A DNA stretch of 64,000 nucleotides. Source: Nakamurella sp. A5-74 (GTDB lineage Bacteria; Actinomycetota; Actinomycetes; Mycobacteriales; Nakamurellaceae). Below the pieces are notes generated by a model, which worked only from the letters and a program-made list of their open reading frames with translations, did no database searches and was not told where the DNA came from. A program made the position numbers and the translations under genes. Positions 57,005 through 64,000 of this stretch are shown one piece after another. Position 1 is the first letter of the stretch. Every line of letters begins with the position of its first letter. The stretch spans positions 3,906,001 to 3,970,000 of the forward strand of contig NZ_CP159218.1 in NCBI RefSeq assembly GCF_040438885.1. Reading direction: 5' to 3'.

Positions 57005-58006
57005 ATGACTTCCTCCGCGACGACGCGATTCGGACTGTTCGTGCCACAGGGCTGGAAAATGGACCTGGCCGGCATCGAACCCCACGAGCAGTGGCACGCG
57101 ATGTCCGCCATCGCCCAGCACGCCGACGCAGGTCCGTGGGAGTCGATCTGGGTCTACGACCACTTCCACACCGTGCCGCTGCCGTCCCAGGACGCCACCC
57201 ACGAGGCCTGGACGCTGATGGCGGCCTTCGCCGCCTCCACCTCACGGGTCCGGCTGGGCCAGATGTGCAGCTGCATGGGCTACCGCAACCCCGCCTATCT
57301 CGCCAAGGTGGCCGCGACCGTCGACATCGTCTCGGGTGGCCGTACCGAGATGGGCATCGGTGGTGGCTGGTACGAGCACGAGTGGAAGGCCTACGGCTAC
57401 GGCTTCCCCCGCGCCGGCGTCCGGCTGGGCATGCTGGACGAGGGAGTGCAGATCATGCGGCAGGGCTGGACCGAGGGCATCGCGACCCTGGACGGCAAGC
57501 ACTACCAGGTCGACGGCGCGATCATCCAGCCGAAACCGTTGCAGGACGGCGGGATCCCGCTGTGGATCGCCGGTGGCGGCGAGAAGGTCACGCTCAAGAT
57601 CGCCGCGAAGTACGCCCAGTACACCAACTTCGGGATCCCGGTCTTCCAGGAGAAGTCGGACATCCTGCGCGCCCACTGCGCGGACGTCGGCACCGACTTC
57701 GACGCGATCACCCGGTCCGCCAATGTGGACGTGGCGATCGCCGAGACCGAGGACGAGGTGGAGAACCGGCTGTCCTGGCTGCACGATCGCTACACCCGCC
57801 ACGTCAACGCACAGAAGGCGGACGAGGTGGTGGCCGCGTACCGCAGCTCACCAGGCTGCGGCACCCCCGACCAGGTAATCGAAAAGCTGCAGGCGGCGCG
57901 CGCACTGGGCGCGTCGTACTTCATCACCTACTTCCCGGAGGCAGCCTTCGACCTGTCCGGCGTCGACCTGTTCGCCTCGAAGGTCATCCCCGCACTCCAG
58001 GGCTGA
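57005..58006 (+). CDS. LLM-class F420-dependent oxidoreductase (Rv1855c / TIGR03560 family)
   Basis: 333-residue luciferase-like TIM barrel using F420 (or FMN). RFGLFVPQGWKMDLAGIEP, WVYDHFHTVPLP and MGIGGGWYEHEWKAYGYGFP are strongly characteristic of the Rv1855c family. GIPLWIAGGGEKVTL lies in the C-terminal half. Start ATG 57005 places the first strand at residue 8. Presence of the family is consistent with an F420-making actinobacterium. Substrate unknown. It is convergent with an MFS gene, with a large palindrome between them. Confidence 0.92.
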   Translation: MTSSATTRFGLFVPQGWKMDLAGIEPHEQWHAMSAIAQHADAGPWESIWVYDHFHTVPLPSQDATHEAWTLMAAFAASTSRVRLGQMCSCMGYRNPAYLAKVAATVDIVSGGRTEMGIGGGWYEHEWKAYGYGFPRAGVRLGMLDEGVQIMRQGWTEGIATLDGKHYQVDGAIIQPKPLQDGGIPLWIAGGGEKVTLKIAAKYAQYTNFGIPVFQEKSDILRAHCADVGTDFDAITRSANVDVAIAETEDEVENRLSWLHDRYTRHVNAQKADEVVAAYRSSPGCGTPDQVIEKLQAARALGASYFITYFPEAAFDLSGVDLFASKVIPALQG

Positions 58007-58079
58007 GCACCACGGAGGTTCTTCCCTCCTCATTGGGCGAAGCGTGTGTCCGCTGGATCCTCGGGGATTCATACCGTTC

Positions 58080-58192
58080 GGGGATTCGGACGAGGGCGAT
58101 GCGAAGCCCTCTGCAGCGCCAGACGCGCCGGTGAGCCTGCGAACCGGCGCGTCCAGCGAAGCCTGCGCAGCATCGCCCTCGTCCGAATCCCC
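58080..58192. repeat. 113-bp nested palindrome between convergent genes
   Basis: Perfect 23-bp outer arms (58080-58102 and 58170-58192, starting GGGGATTCGGACGAGG and ending TCCGAATCCCC) enclose perfect 10-bp inner arms ACGCGCCGGT (58123-58132) and ACCGGCGCGT (58143-58152). The ten bases TCGGGGATTC also occur just upstream near 58061-58070, hinting at duplication. It would form a very stable two-tier hairpin in either transcript. It is unlike the other two repeat families in sequence but alike in design. Confidence 0.85.
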
Positions 58193-58217
58193 TCCCGGTC
58201 CAGTATCGACCACTCGC

Positions 58218-59591
58218 TCAGCGGACCCGCCGCGAGACCAGAGTCATGAGCAGGGCGGGGACCGCGGCGATCAGGAACACCGCGCCGAAACTGGTCGCGA
58301 TCGTGGATCCCTGGGTCGAGAGCAGGGTGAACACGACGGCTGCGACCGCCAGAGCTGTTGCGGCAGCGGTGGAATCGGAGATCTGCAGCGCAGCGCTGAC
58401 GAACCCCTCCTCGTCGTCGACCGCCCTGGCCAGCGCGAAATCCGTCACCCGTGGGTATGCCGAACCGAGTCCGAAGCCGACCAGCGGCCAGATCGCAATG
58501 ATCGTCCAGGCCGGTGCGGAGAGCAGGACCGACGCGGCGATGCCGCACATGCCGACCAGGACTGCGAGGCCGGCCAGACCTACCGCCGTCCGCACCGTCA
58601 TGCGGTCGGCGAATCGGCCCTGCACGGTCGATCCGAGGAACCAGGTCACGCCGCAGATCGAGAGCGCCAGCCCGGCCAGCGTCGGCGGATAGCCGTCGCG
58701 CGCGGTGAGCAGACGAGGGATGTAGATCTCCGCTCCTGCAAAGGATCCGAAGGCCAACCCCCGGGCCAGGACGCCTGCGGGAAGGCCGGTCGCGGCTCGC
58801 AGGGTGCCGTGCGGGGTCAGCCGGGTGACGCACCATGCAGCGACCGCGAGCGCCACTGCACCGCCCAGGATCCAGCCGATCGCCGGATGTTCGGCGACCG
58901 TGTTGAGCGTCATGACGGCGACCGCCAGGACCACCGCCGAGATGATCGCCGTGTGCCGCCACGGGACAGCGGTCCGCTCCGGCGCGAGGCCCTTCAGGAT
59001 CGGCACCAGCAGGGTCGCGGCGATCACCAGGATGAGGATCGACACCCCGAACACCCACCGCCACCCCAGGGTGTCGGCGATGACGCCGGCCAGGAACGGA
59101 CCGAAGATCGACGGCAACACCCACGCAGCACTGAACCCGGCGAACACCTTGACGCGCAGCGCTTCCGGGTAGACGCGTATCACCAGTACGTAGAGCGCCG
59201 TGTTGGTCAGACCGGCGCCGAGCCCCTGCAACAACCGGGCGACGACGAACACCACCATGCCTGGAGCGAACGCGGCGAGCACCAGGCCGGCGGCGAATAA
59301 GGTCAGGCCCAGTACGAATGCGGGTCGCGGTCCGCGTCGATCCACGAGGTTGCCGCCGCACACCACGCTGACGACGGAGGCCACCAGCGTTCCGGCGAAA
59401 GCCGCCGCGTACAGCGCTGCGCCGTCGAGGTCGGCCGAGATCACCGGCATCACCGTGGTGAGCGCGAGCGCTTCGAAGGCCGTGAGCGCGACCAGGGCGA
59501 AGATGCCGATCCCGGTGGAGCGGTACTCGCGCGACAACAGCGAAGGTGGGCGGTCGGCGATCGCCGCGGGATCGGATGCACGGGTGGCCAC
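58218..59591 (-). CDS. MFS transporter
   Basis: 457 residues with about 14 hydrophobic segments. GIFALVALTAFEALALTTVMPVISADL in helix 1 resembles the DHA2-like D1 motif, GNLVDRRGPRP is motif A and LLQGLGAGLTNTALYVLVIRVYP follows. Export of small molecules is the family role; no substrate clue is present. GTG 59591 was chosen; a TTG at 59612 is an alternative, and neither has a good ribosome-binding site. It is divergent from moaA. Confidence 0.87.
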   Translation of the reverse strand: MATRASDPAAIADRPPSLLSREYRSTGIGIFALVALTAFEALALTTVMPVISADLDGAALYAAAFAGTLVASVVSVVCGGNLVDRRGPRPAFVLGLTLFAAGLVLAAFAPGMVVFVVARLLQGLGAGLTNTALYVLVIRVYPEALRVKVFAGFSAAWVLPSIFGPFLAGVIADTLGWRWVFGVSILILVIAATLLVPILKGLAPERTAVPWRHTAIISAVVLAVAVMTLNTVAEHPAIGWILGGAVALAVAAWCVTRLTPHGTLRAATGLPAGVLARGLAFGSFAGAEIYIPRLLTARDGYPPTLAGLALSICGVTWFLGSTVQGRFADRMTVRTAVGLAGLAVLVGMCGIAASVLLSAPAWTIIAIWPLVGFGLGSAYPRVTDFALARAVDDEEGFVSAALQISDSTAAATALAVAAVVFTLLSTQGSTIATSFGAVFLIAAVPALLMTLVSRRVR

Positions 59592-59691
59592 GCAGCGACT
59601 GTAGAAGTTCAACCGCGCGAGAGGTCAACGGTGACCGGGCGACCCGCACCGGTGACGACACGATGGCTCCCGACGCGACTACCCTGGCAGC

Positions 59692-60783
59692 ATGACGGCG
59701 ATCGCGTTGGGAGTGCCCGTCATCCGGACCGCTCCGGGTGACAGCGAACTGCCCCCGCTCGCCGACCGCCCGATTTCTCCCGGTCTGATCGATTCGTACG
59801 GTCGCCGCGCGAGCGACCTGCGCATCTCGTTGACCGACCGGTGCAACCTGCGCTGCACCTATTGCATGCCGGCGGAGGGTCTCGACTGGGCGCCCACGTC
59901 CGAATTGTTGTCGGACGAGGAGATCGGCCGGCTGATCAGGATCGCCACCGAACGCCTCGGCATCGAGGAAATCCGCTTCACCGGTGGCGAGCCGCTGCTG
60001 CGCAAGGGCTTGCCGGCGATCATCCGCACCGCAGCTGCGCTGCCGAACCGGCCGATGATGTCGCTGACCACGAACGGCCTGGGTCTGCACCGACGGGCTG
60101 CGGAGTTCGCCGCCGCCGGCCTCGACCGGGTCAACATCTCCCTCGACACGATCCGCCGCGACCGCTACCTCGCCATCACCCGCCGGGATCGGCTCGACGA
60201 CGTCCTGAGCGCGCTCGTCGCAGCGCAGGAGGCCGGCCTGGGGCCGGTGAAGATCAATGCTGTCCTGTTGCGGGGGGTCAACGACGACGAGGCGGCGGAC
60301 CTGCTCGCATTCGCCGTCGACGGCGGATACCAGCTGCGCTTCATCGAGCAGATGCCGCTCGACGCCGGTCATCAGTGGCACCGGTCGGAGATGGTGACCG
60401 CAGAGGAGATCCACGCAACGCTGGCCACCCGGTTCGCCCTGTCCCCGCACCGAGCCCCCCGCGAAGGTTCACCTGCCGAACTGTTCGACGTCCGGAGCCG
60501 CTCCGGGGGCGACGTGCTGGGCACGGTCGGGGTGATCGCCTCGGTGAGCAAGCCGTTCTGCGGTGACTGCGACCGCACCCGGTTGACCTCCGACGGCCAG
60601 GTCCGGACCTGCTTGTTCTCGACGTCGGAGACCGATCTGCGGGTTCTGCTGCGCGGTAGTGCCGACGACGAGGAGATTGCCGAGACCTGGCGGATCGCCA
60701 TGTGGGGCAAGCGGTTCGGCCACGGCATCGACAACCCCGACTTCCGCCAACCCGATCGACCGATGAGCGCCATCGGTGGCTGA
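59692..60783 (+). CDS. moaA: GTP 3',8-cyclase (molybdenum cofactor step 1)
   Basis: 363-residue radical-SAM enzyme. N-terminal cluster CNLRCTYC (Cys51, 55, 58) binds the SAM-cleaving [4Fe-4S]. A C-terminal CGDCDRTRLTSDGQVRTC binds the second cluster that holds GTP, and the protein ends in the conserved GG. It makes 3',8-cyclo-GTP, which MoaC converts to cPMP. ATG 59692 has TACCCT six bases upstream, fitting a leaderless message. It overlaps moaD. In M. tuberculosis moaA2/moaD2 lie between cspB and rpfA, so they have moved slightly here. MoaC, MoaE and MoeA are not in this window. Confidence 0.95.
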   Translation: MTAIALGVPVIRTAPGDSELPPLADRPISPGLIDSYGRRASDLRISLTDRCNLRCTYCMPAEGLDWAPTSELLSDEEIGRLIRIATERLGIEEIRFTGGEPLLRKGLPAIIRTAAALPNRPMMSLTTNGLGLHRRAAEFAAAGLDRVNISLDTIRRDRYLAITRRDRLDDVLSALVAAQEAGLGPVKINAVLLRGVNDDEAADLLAFAVDGGYQLRFIEQMPLDAGHQWHRSEMVTAEEIHATLATRFALSPHRAPREGSPAELFDVRSRSGGDVLGTVGVIASVSKPFCGDCDRTRLTSDGQVRTCLFSTSETDLRVLLRGSADDEEIAETWRIAMWGKRFGHGIDNPDFRQPDRPMSAIGG

Positions 60784-61075
60784 GCCCACGGTGAGCAGCA
60801 CCGGCCGCGACCCCGAGCTGTCGACCAGGTCGCTGACCGTGCGTTTCTTCGCGGCGGCCAAGGCCGCCGCCGGAACCGGCGAGGTGCGGATCCCGGTGGC
60901 ACCCGATGCCACCGTCGACGACCTGCTCGGCGTGCTCGCAGAGCGCTACGGCACGGAGCTGGGCGGGGTGGTCGCCCACAGCTCGTTCCTGCTGGACGGC
61001 ATCGGGGTCGAGCGTGAGAACCGGATCGGGGCCGCGGCGGGACTCGACATCCTGCCGCCGTTCGCCGGCGGCTGA
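60776..61075 (+). CDS. moaD: MoaD-family molybdopterin synthase small subunit
   Basis: 99-residue ubiquitin-fold sulfur carrier. TVRFFAAAKAAAGTGEVRI starts the beta-grasp, and the C-terminal PPFAGG ends in the Gly-Gly that is adenylated and thiocarboxylated. It donates sulfur to cPMP with MoaE. The GTG start lies inside the last codons of moaA (eight-base overlap). About 20 extra residues precede the fold compared with E. coli MoaD. A ThiS-like role is less likely given moaA. Confidence 0.92.
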   Translation: MAEPTVSSTGRDPELSTRSLTVRFFAAAKAAAGTGEVRIPVAPDATVDDLLGVLAERYGTELGGVVAHSSFLLDGIGVERENRIGAAAGLDILPPFAGG

Positions 61076-61273
61076 TCAGGGCGATCGGCCGTATCACCCG
61101 GGCGCGAAAGAAAACAGGCCGGAATGTATCCACCTGCGTGTTTCTGCGCTCGGTCCGTTGGATAATGCGATCCGACGATCCGAGGGACCTTGCGCGGTGA
61201 TCGTCGGGTCGAGGCATCCGCTGCACGCCTCTTCCCATCCGCCGCGCCACCCGGCAAGACGCCAGGAGTACCG

Positions 61274-62026
61274 ATGACCCAGGCACCTCCCCCCGGATCC
61301 GAGAACGATCCGGGCGGCTATCCGTCCAGCCCTCCCCCGCAGCCCTCCGACCCCGGCCAGCAGGCCGGCTACCCGGCGGCACCCCCGCCTCCCGGCCAGC
61401 AGACTCCGCAGCAGGGATACCCGGCCGCGCCGCCGCCCCCTGCCGCGAACTACGGGCAGCCCGCAGCGCCGGGCGCCTACGGCCAGCCCGCCACCCCCGG
61501 CGCGTACGGCCAGCCCCCGGCACCCGCCGGCGGCAGCCAGATGTCCTTCGACGCCTCCAAGGTGACGAACGCCGACTGGGCCTTCTTCGGCGTCGGTGTG
61601 CTGATGTTGATCTTCAGCTTCTTCGGCTGGTACTCCGTCAGCACGTCCGGCGAGATGGCCGCCTACACCGGCGGCTACAGCCAGGGCGGCTGGAACGGCT
61701 GGTGGACCATTATCCAGCTGCTGCTGCTCGCGACCCTGGTGATCCGCGCGGTCCAGGTGTTCACCGGCAACCTGCGCACGCAGATCCCGGGAATCGCCCA
61801 GGTTGCGGCTGTCGGCCTGATCATCCTGCTGACGATCATTGCGCTGATCCAGTCATTCGCGAACTCCGACTCCGTCGACACCGGGTCCGGCAGCATCTCC
61901 GCTGGCCCCGGCTTCGGCATCTGGGCCTACTTGATCCTTGCGATCGTGCTCGGCTACCTGCTGACGCTCGCCAAGCAGAAGGAGGGCCCGCTGCCCTTCA
62001 AGGTGCCGAGCGTAGCCGGTCTGTAA
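61274..62026 (+). CDS. Membrane protein with Pro/Gly/Gln-rich N-terminus (1)
   Basis: 250 residues. The first ~95 are low complexity with repeated (A)YGQPA and YPAAPPPP units. Four membrane helices follow ([71 protein letters not shown]), similar to DUF5336-type proteins. The flexible tail probably lies in the cytoplasm. CAGGAG precedes the ATG. It is related in layout to the next gene, but its helices differ. Function unknown. Confidence 0.82.
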   Translation: MTQAPPPGSENDPGGYPSSPPPQPSDPGQQAGYPAAPPPPGQQTPQQGYPAAPPPPAANYGQPAAPGAYGQPATPGAYGQPPAPAGGSQMSFDASKVTNADWAFFGVGVLMLIFSFFGWYSVSTSGEMAAYTGGYSQGGWNGWWTIIQLLLLATLVIRAVQVFTGNLRTQIPGIAQVAAVGLIILLTIIALIQSFANSDSVDTGSGSISAGPGFGIWAYLILAIVLGYLLTLAKQKEGPLPFKVPSVAGL

Positions 62027-62052
62027 CCGGTACCGCAGCAGTCGTCCGAGCC

Positions 62053-62091
62053 CCGGCCGGGTTGGTGGATGTCCTCCACCGACCCGGCCGG
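62053..62091 (+). terminator. Terminator between the two Pro/Gly/Gln-rich membrane proteins
   Basis: CCGGCCGGGTTGGTGGA and TCCACCGACCCGGCCGG pair over 17 positions with one G-T, around a short loop. No long T-tract follows. Confidence 0.7.
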
Positions 62092-62171
62092 TCGCGTTAC
62101 CTTGTCTGTCGCAGGGTCGGCCACCTCCGGCGCGACCTCGTCAGCGCACCAGATCTCAGGAGGATCCCGTC

Positions 62172-63032
62172 ATGACGCAGCCCCCGCAGGGTGGCTACCC
62201 GCAGCAGCCCGGTCAGCCGGGCGGATACCCGCAGCAGCCCGGTCAGCCGGGCGGCTATCCCCCGCAGCAAGGATATCCACAGCCCGGGTACCAGCAGCCC
62301 GGTCAGTACGGCCAGCCGCAGCAGGGTGCCACGCCCGGCTACCCGCAGCAGGGTGCTCCGCCTGCCTACCAACCCCCGGCCGGCGGCTATCAGGGCCCCG
62401 GCTACGGCCAGCAGAATCCCTATGCCGCACCGGGGTACGGCCAGCCCACCGCTCCGAAAGCTCCGCCCCACTGGTCGGGTCTGGCGGCGATCGGCGCGGC
62501 CCTGCTGGTCTTCGTCGCAGGGTTCCTGCCGTTCTACTCGCTCGGTGTCGACACCTCCGGCGCCCCCGCCGAGATCCGCACACAGATCGAACGTTCCCTG
62601 GAATCTGTGCCGAAGAGCACCAACGCCTGGACCCTGTGGTGGTGGGTGCCCATCGTGCTGGCGGTTCTGGTCGCGGTCGCGCTGGGACTCGTCGTGTTCC
62701 GCGTCCTGAGCAGCCGCCAGCTCCAGCCGATGTGGATCTTCTACGGCGCGGCGCTGGTTGCAGTGACGATGATCGGTGTCGTCATCCACGCTCTGGTCGG
62801 TCCCTCGATCTCGGCCGGCGGGATGGACATCGATGCAGCGACACAGCAACTCGAGCGCGTGGGGATCAAGCTCTCCCTCGGCCCGGGCTGGGCGCTCTGG
62901 CTCGCACTCGTCGCCGCGCTCGCCCTGGCGTACTTCACGTTCGAGTATGCCCGGCAGAGCAAGCCGAAGGGGGCCGGCGGGTACCCGCAGCAGGGCTACC
63001 CGCAGCCAGGCGCCCAGCAGCCCTGGGGCTGA
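62172..63032 (+). CDS. Membrane protein with Pro/Gly/Gln-rich N-terminus (2)
   Basis: 286 residues. About 95 residues of [14 protein letters not shown] repeats are followed by four hydrophobic segments ([80 protein letters not shown]). The C-terminus again has [18 protein letters not shown]. The coding repeat [10 protein letters not shown] is near perfect at DNA level around 62205-62265. Proteins of this kind may self-associate or form condensates; that is inference. A strong terminator follows. Confidence 0.82.
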   Translation: MTQPPQGGYPQQPGQPGGYPQQPGQPGGYPPQQGYPQPGYQQPGQYGQPQQGATPGYPQQGAPPAYQPPAGGYQGPGYGQQNPYAAPGYGQPTAPKAPPHWSGLAAIGAALLVFVAGFLPFYSLGVDTSGAPAEIRTQIERSLESVPKSTNAWTLWWWVPIVLAVLVAVALGLVVFRVLSSRQLQPMWIFYGAALVAVTMIGVVIHALVGPSISAGGMDIDAATQQLERVGIKLSLGPGWALWLALVAALALAYFTFEYARQSKPKGAGGYPQQGYPQPGAQQPWG

Positions 63033-63063
63033 CCTCGCTCGGCAGCACTCATCGCACCAACCC

Positions 63064-63099
63064 GGAAGGCCGCGAACGCACCCGCGTTCGCGGCCTTCC
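63064..63099 (+). terminator. Strong terminator after the second membrane protein
   Basis: GGAAGGCCGCGAACGC and its exact complement GCGTTCGCGGCCTTCC form a perfect 16-bp stem with loop ACCC, 31 bases after the stop. Confidence 0.88.
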
Positions 63100-63212
63100 G
63101 CGTGCGTGGGTGATCAGCGCCTCAGCGCCGCCAAGTGCGTCGGGTCTGCCGAGCAGGCAGGCTGGGTAACGGTGGAGCACACCGCAGTCCAGCATCCAGG
63201 AGGATCACCCCC

Positions 63213-64000
63213 ATGCCGAAACTCGCCGATCAGATCGTCGATCAACTCCGCCGAGCGGGCGTGCGCCGGATCTACGGGATCGTCGGCGACAGCCTCAACC
63301 CGATCGTGGACGCAGTGCGGCGCACCGGCGGATCGGTCAAGGGCGGGATCGACTGGATCCACGTCCGGCACGAGGAGGCTGCAGCGTTCGCCGCGTCCGC
63401 AGATGCCCAGCTCACCGGCGAACTGGCTGTCTGCGCCGGGTCCTGCGGCCCGGGCAACCTGCACCTGTTCAACGGCCTGTACGACGCGAACCGCAGCGGC
63501 GCACCGGTTCTCGCGATCGCCAGCCACATCCCGAGCGCGCAGATCGGCCAGAGCTACTTCCAGGAGACCCACCCGGATCGGCTGTTCACCGAGTGCTCGG
63601 TCTACTCGGAGCTGATCAGCACCCCTGTCCAATCGCCACGGGTCGTGCGTTCGGCCATCCAGCACGCCGTCGGCATCGGCGGCGTCGCGGTGATCACCCT
63701 CCCCGGCGACGTCGCCGACGAACCGGCGGTCGGTGAGCTCCCGGAGTTCGTGCCCTTCGACCCGGGCACGCTCACCCCGTCACCGGCAGCGGTCGCGTCG
63801 CTCGCGGCAGCCATCAATGCAGCCTCGAAGGTCGCCATCTTCGCCGGTGCGGGCGTCGCGGACGCCCACGACGCGGTCATCGAGTTGGCCGGGAAGATCG
63901 GCGCACCCATCGGGCACTCGTTGCGCGGCAAGGACTTCATCCAGTACGACAACCCGTTCGACGTCGGCATGACGGGTCTGCTCGGTTACGGCGCAGCCTC
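63213..64000 (+). CDS. poxB: Pyruvate dehydrogenase (quinone)-like TPP enzyme, truncated by window end
   Basis: 263 residues are visible of an expected ~580. The N-terminal TPP-pyrimidine domain (MPKLADQIVDQLRRAGVRRIYGIVGDSLNPI) carries the catalytic Glu in HVRHEEAAAFAA, followed by CAGSCGPGNLHLFNGLYDANRSGAPVLAIASHIP, a strongly PoxB-type run. The central domain begins near residue 185. The enzyme oxidatively decarboxylates pyruvate to acetate and passes electrons to quinone at the membrane. ATG 63213 has AGGAGG 8-10 bases upstream. The C-terminal lipid-binding tail cannot be checked. Confidence 0.9.
   Translation, partial: MPKLADQIVDQLRRAGVRRIYGIVGDSLNPIVDAVRRTGGSVKGGIDWIHVRHEEAAAFAASADAQLTGELAVCAGSCGPGNLHLFNGLYDANRSGAPVLAIASHIPSAQIGQSYFQETHPDRLFTECSVYSELISTPVQSPRVVRSAIQHAVGIGGVAVITLPGDVADEPAVGELPEFVPFDPGTLTPSPAAVASLAAAINAASKVAIFAGAGVADAHDAVIELAGKIGAPIGHSLRGKDFIQYDNPFDVGMTGLLGYGAA

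Overview
The window is a GC-rich actinobacterial chromosome segment. Signs are the cell-division regulator SepH, an Rpf resuscitation-promoting factor behind a c-di-AMP (ydaO-type) riboswitch, an F420-type luciferase-like oxidoreductase of the Rv1855c family, frequent GTG starts and leaderless-looking promoters. The order and relative orientation of serC, sepH, a TM protein, an SpoU methyltransferase, a DUF2530-like protein, DUF3027, an MFS protein, a DUF2771 lipoprotein, a cold-shock protein, a small TM protein, rpfA and moaA/moaD match, from memory, the Mycobacterium tuberculosis block Rv0884c to Rv0867c (inverted here). The gene set fits a non-mycobacterial actinobacterium (Nakamurella/Frankia-like), but I cannot fix the genus. 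No rRNA, tRNA, CRISPR array, transposase or integrase was seen.

Layout. 0-1.7 kb: a possible gene tail, then serC. 1.9-13.9 kb: a sugar catabolic locus with two divergent operons meeting at 8.66-8.83 kb. The leftward operon encodes an FGGY kinase, a 2-hydroxyacid dehydrogenase, a shikimate-dehydrogenase-like protein, a phosphotriesterase-family lactonase, a KDPG-aldolase-like protein, a GntR/UTRA regulator and a PfkB kinase; the first six are joined by 1-4 nt start/stop overlaps. The rightward operon encodes a cupin phosphoglucose isomerase, a FucU/RbsD mutarotase and a ribose-type ABC importer. 14.1-21.2 kb: an oxidative L-fucose-type pathway (FadR-type regulator, lactonase, aldo-keto reductase, L-fuconate dehydratase, SDR) plus a fucose-isomerase-like protein. 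21.3-28.7 kb: sepH, a small zinc-ribbon protein, a Na+/H+ antiporter with a C-terminal UBP zinc finger, and a heterodimeric ABC exporter whose first gene carries an in-frame TAG. 29-43.5 kb: the conserved Rv0867c-Rv0882-like core, with an added sacsin/Hsp90-like ATPase. 43.7-59.6 kb: accessory genes (NagD-like HAD phosphatase, modABC with an HTH-TOBE regulator, TetR/MFS efflux pair, methyltransferase, more MFS, PIG-L deacetylase, DUF2786/metallohydrolase pair, LLM oxidoreductase). 59.7-64 kb: moaA-moaD, two Pro/Gly/Gln-rich membrane proteins and the start of a PoxB-like TPP enzyme.

How it fits together: the two sugar regions form a catabolic island between serC and sepH, each half with its own GntR-type regulator and a palindromic operator candidate at a divergent promoter. 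modABC and moaA/moaD together supply molybdate and molybdopterin. Non-coding DNA carries three sets of nested palindromes. The clearest is an ~80-bp element present four times, every copy lying between convergent genes.
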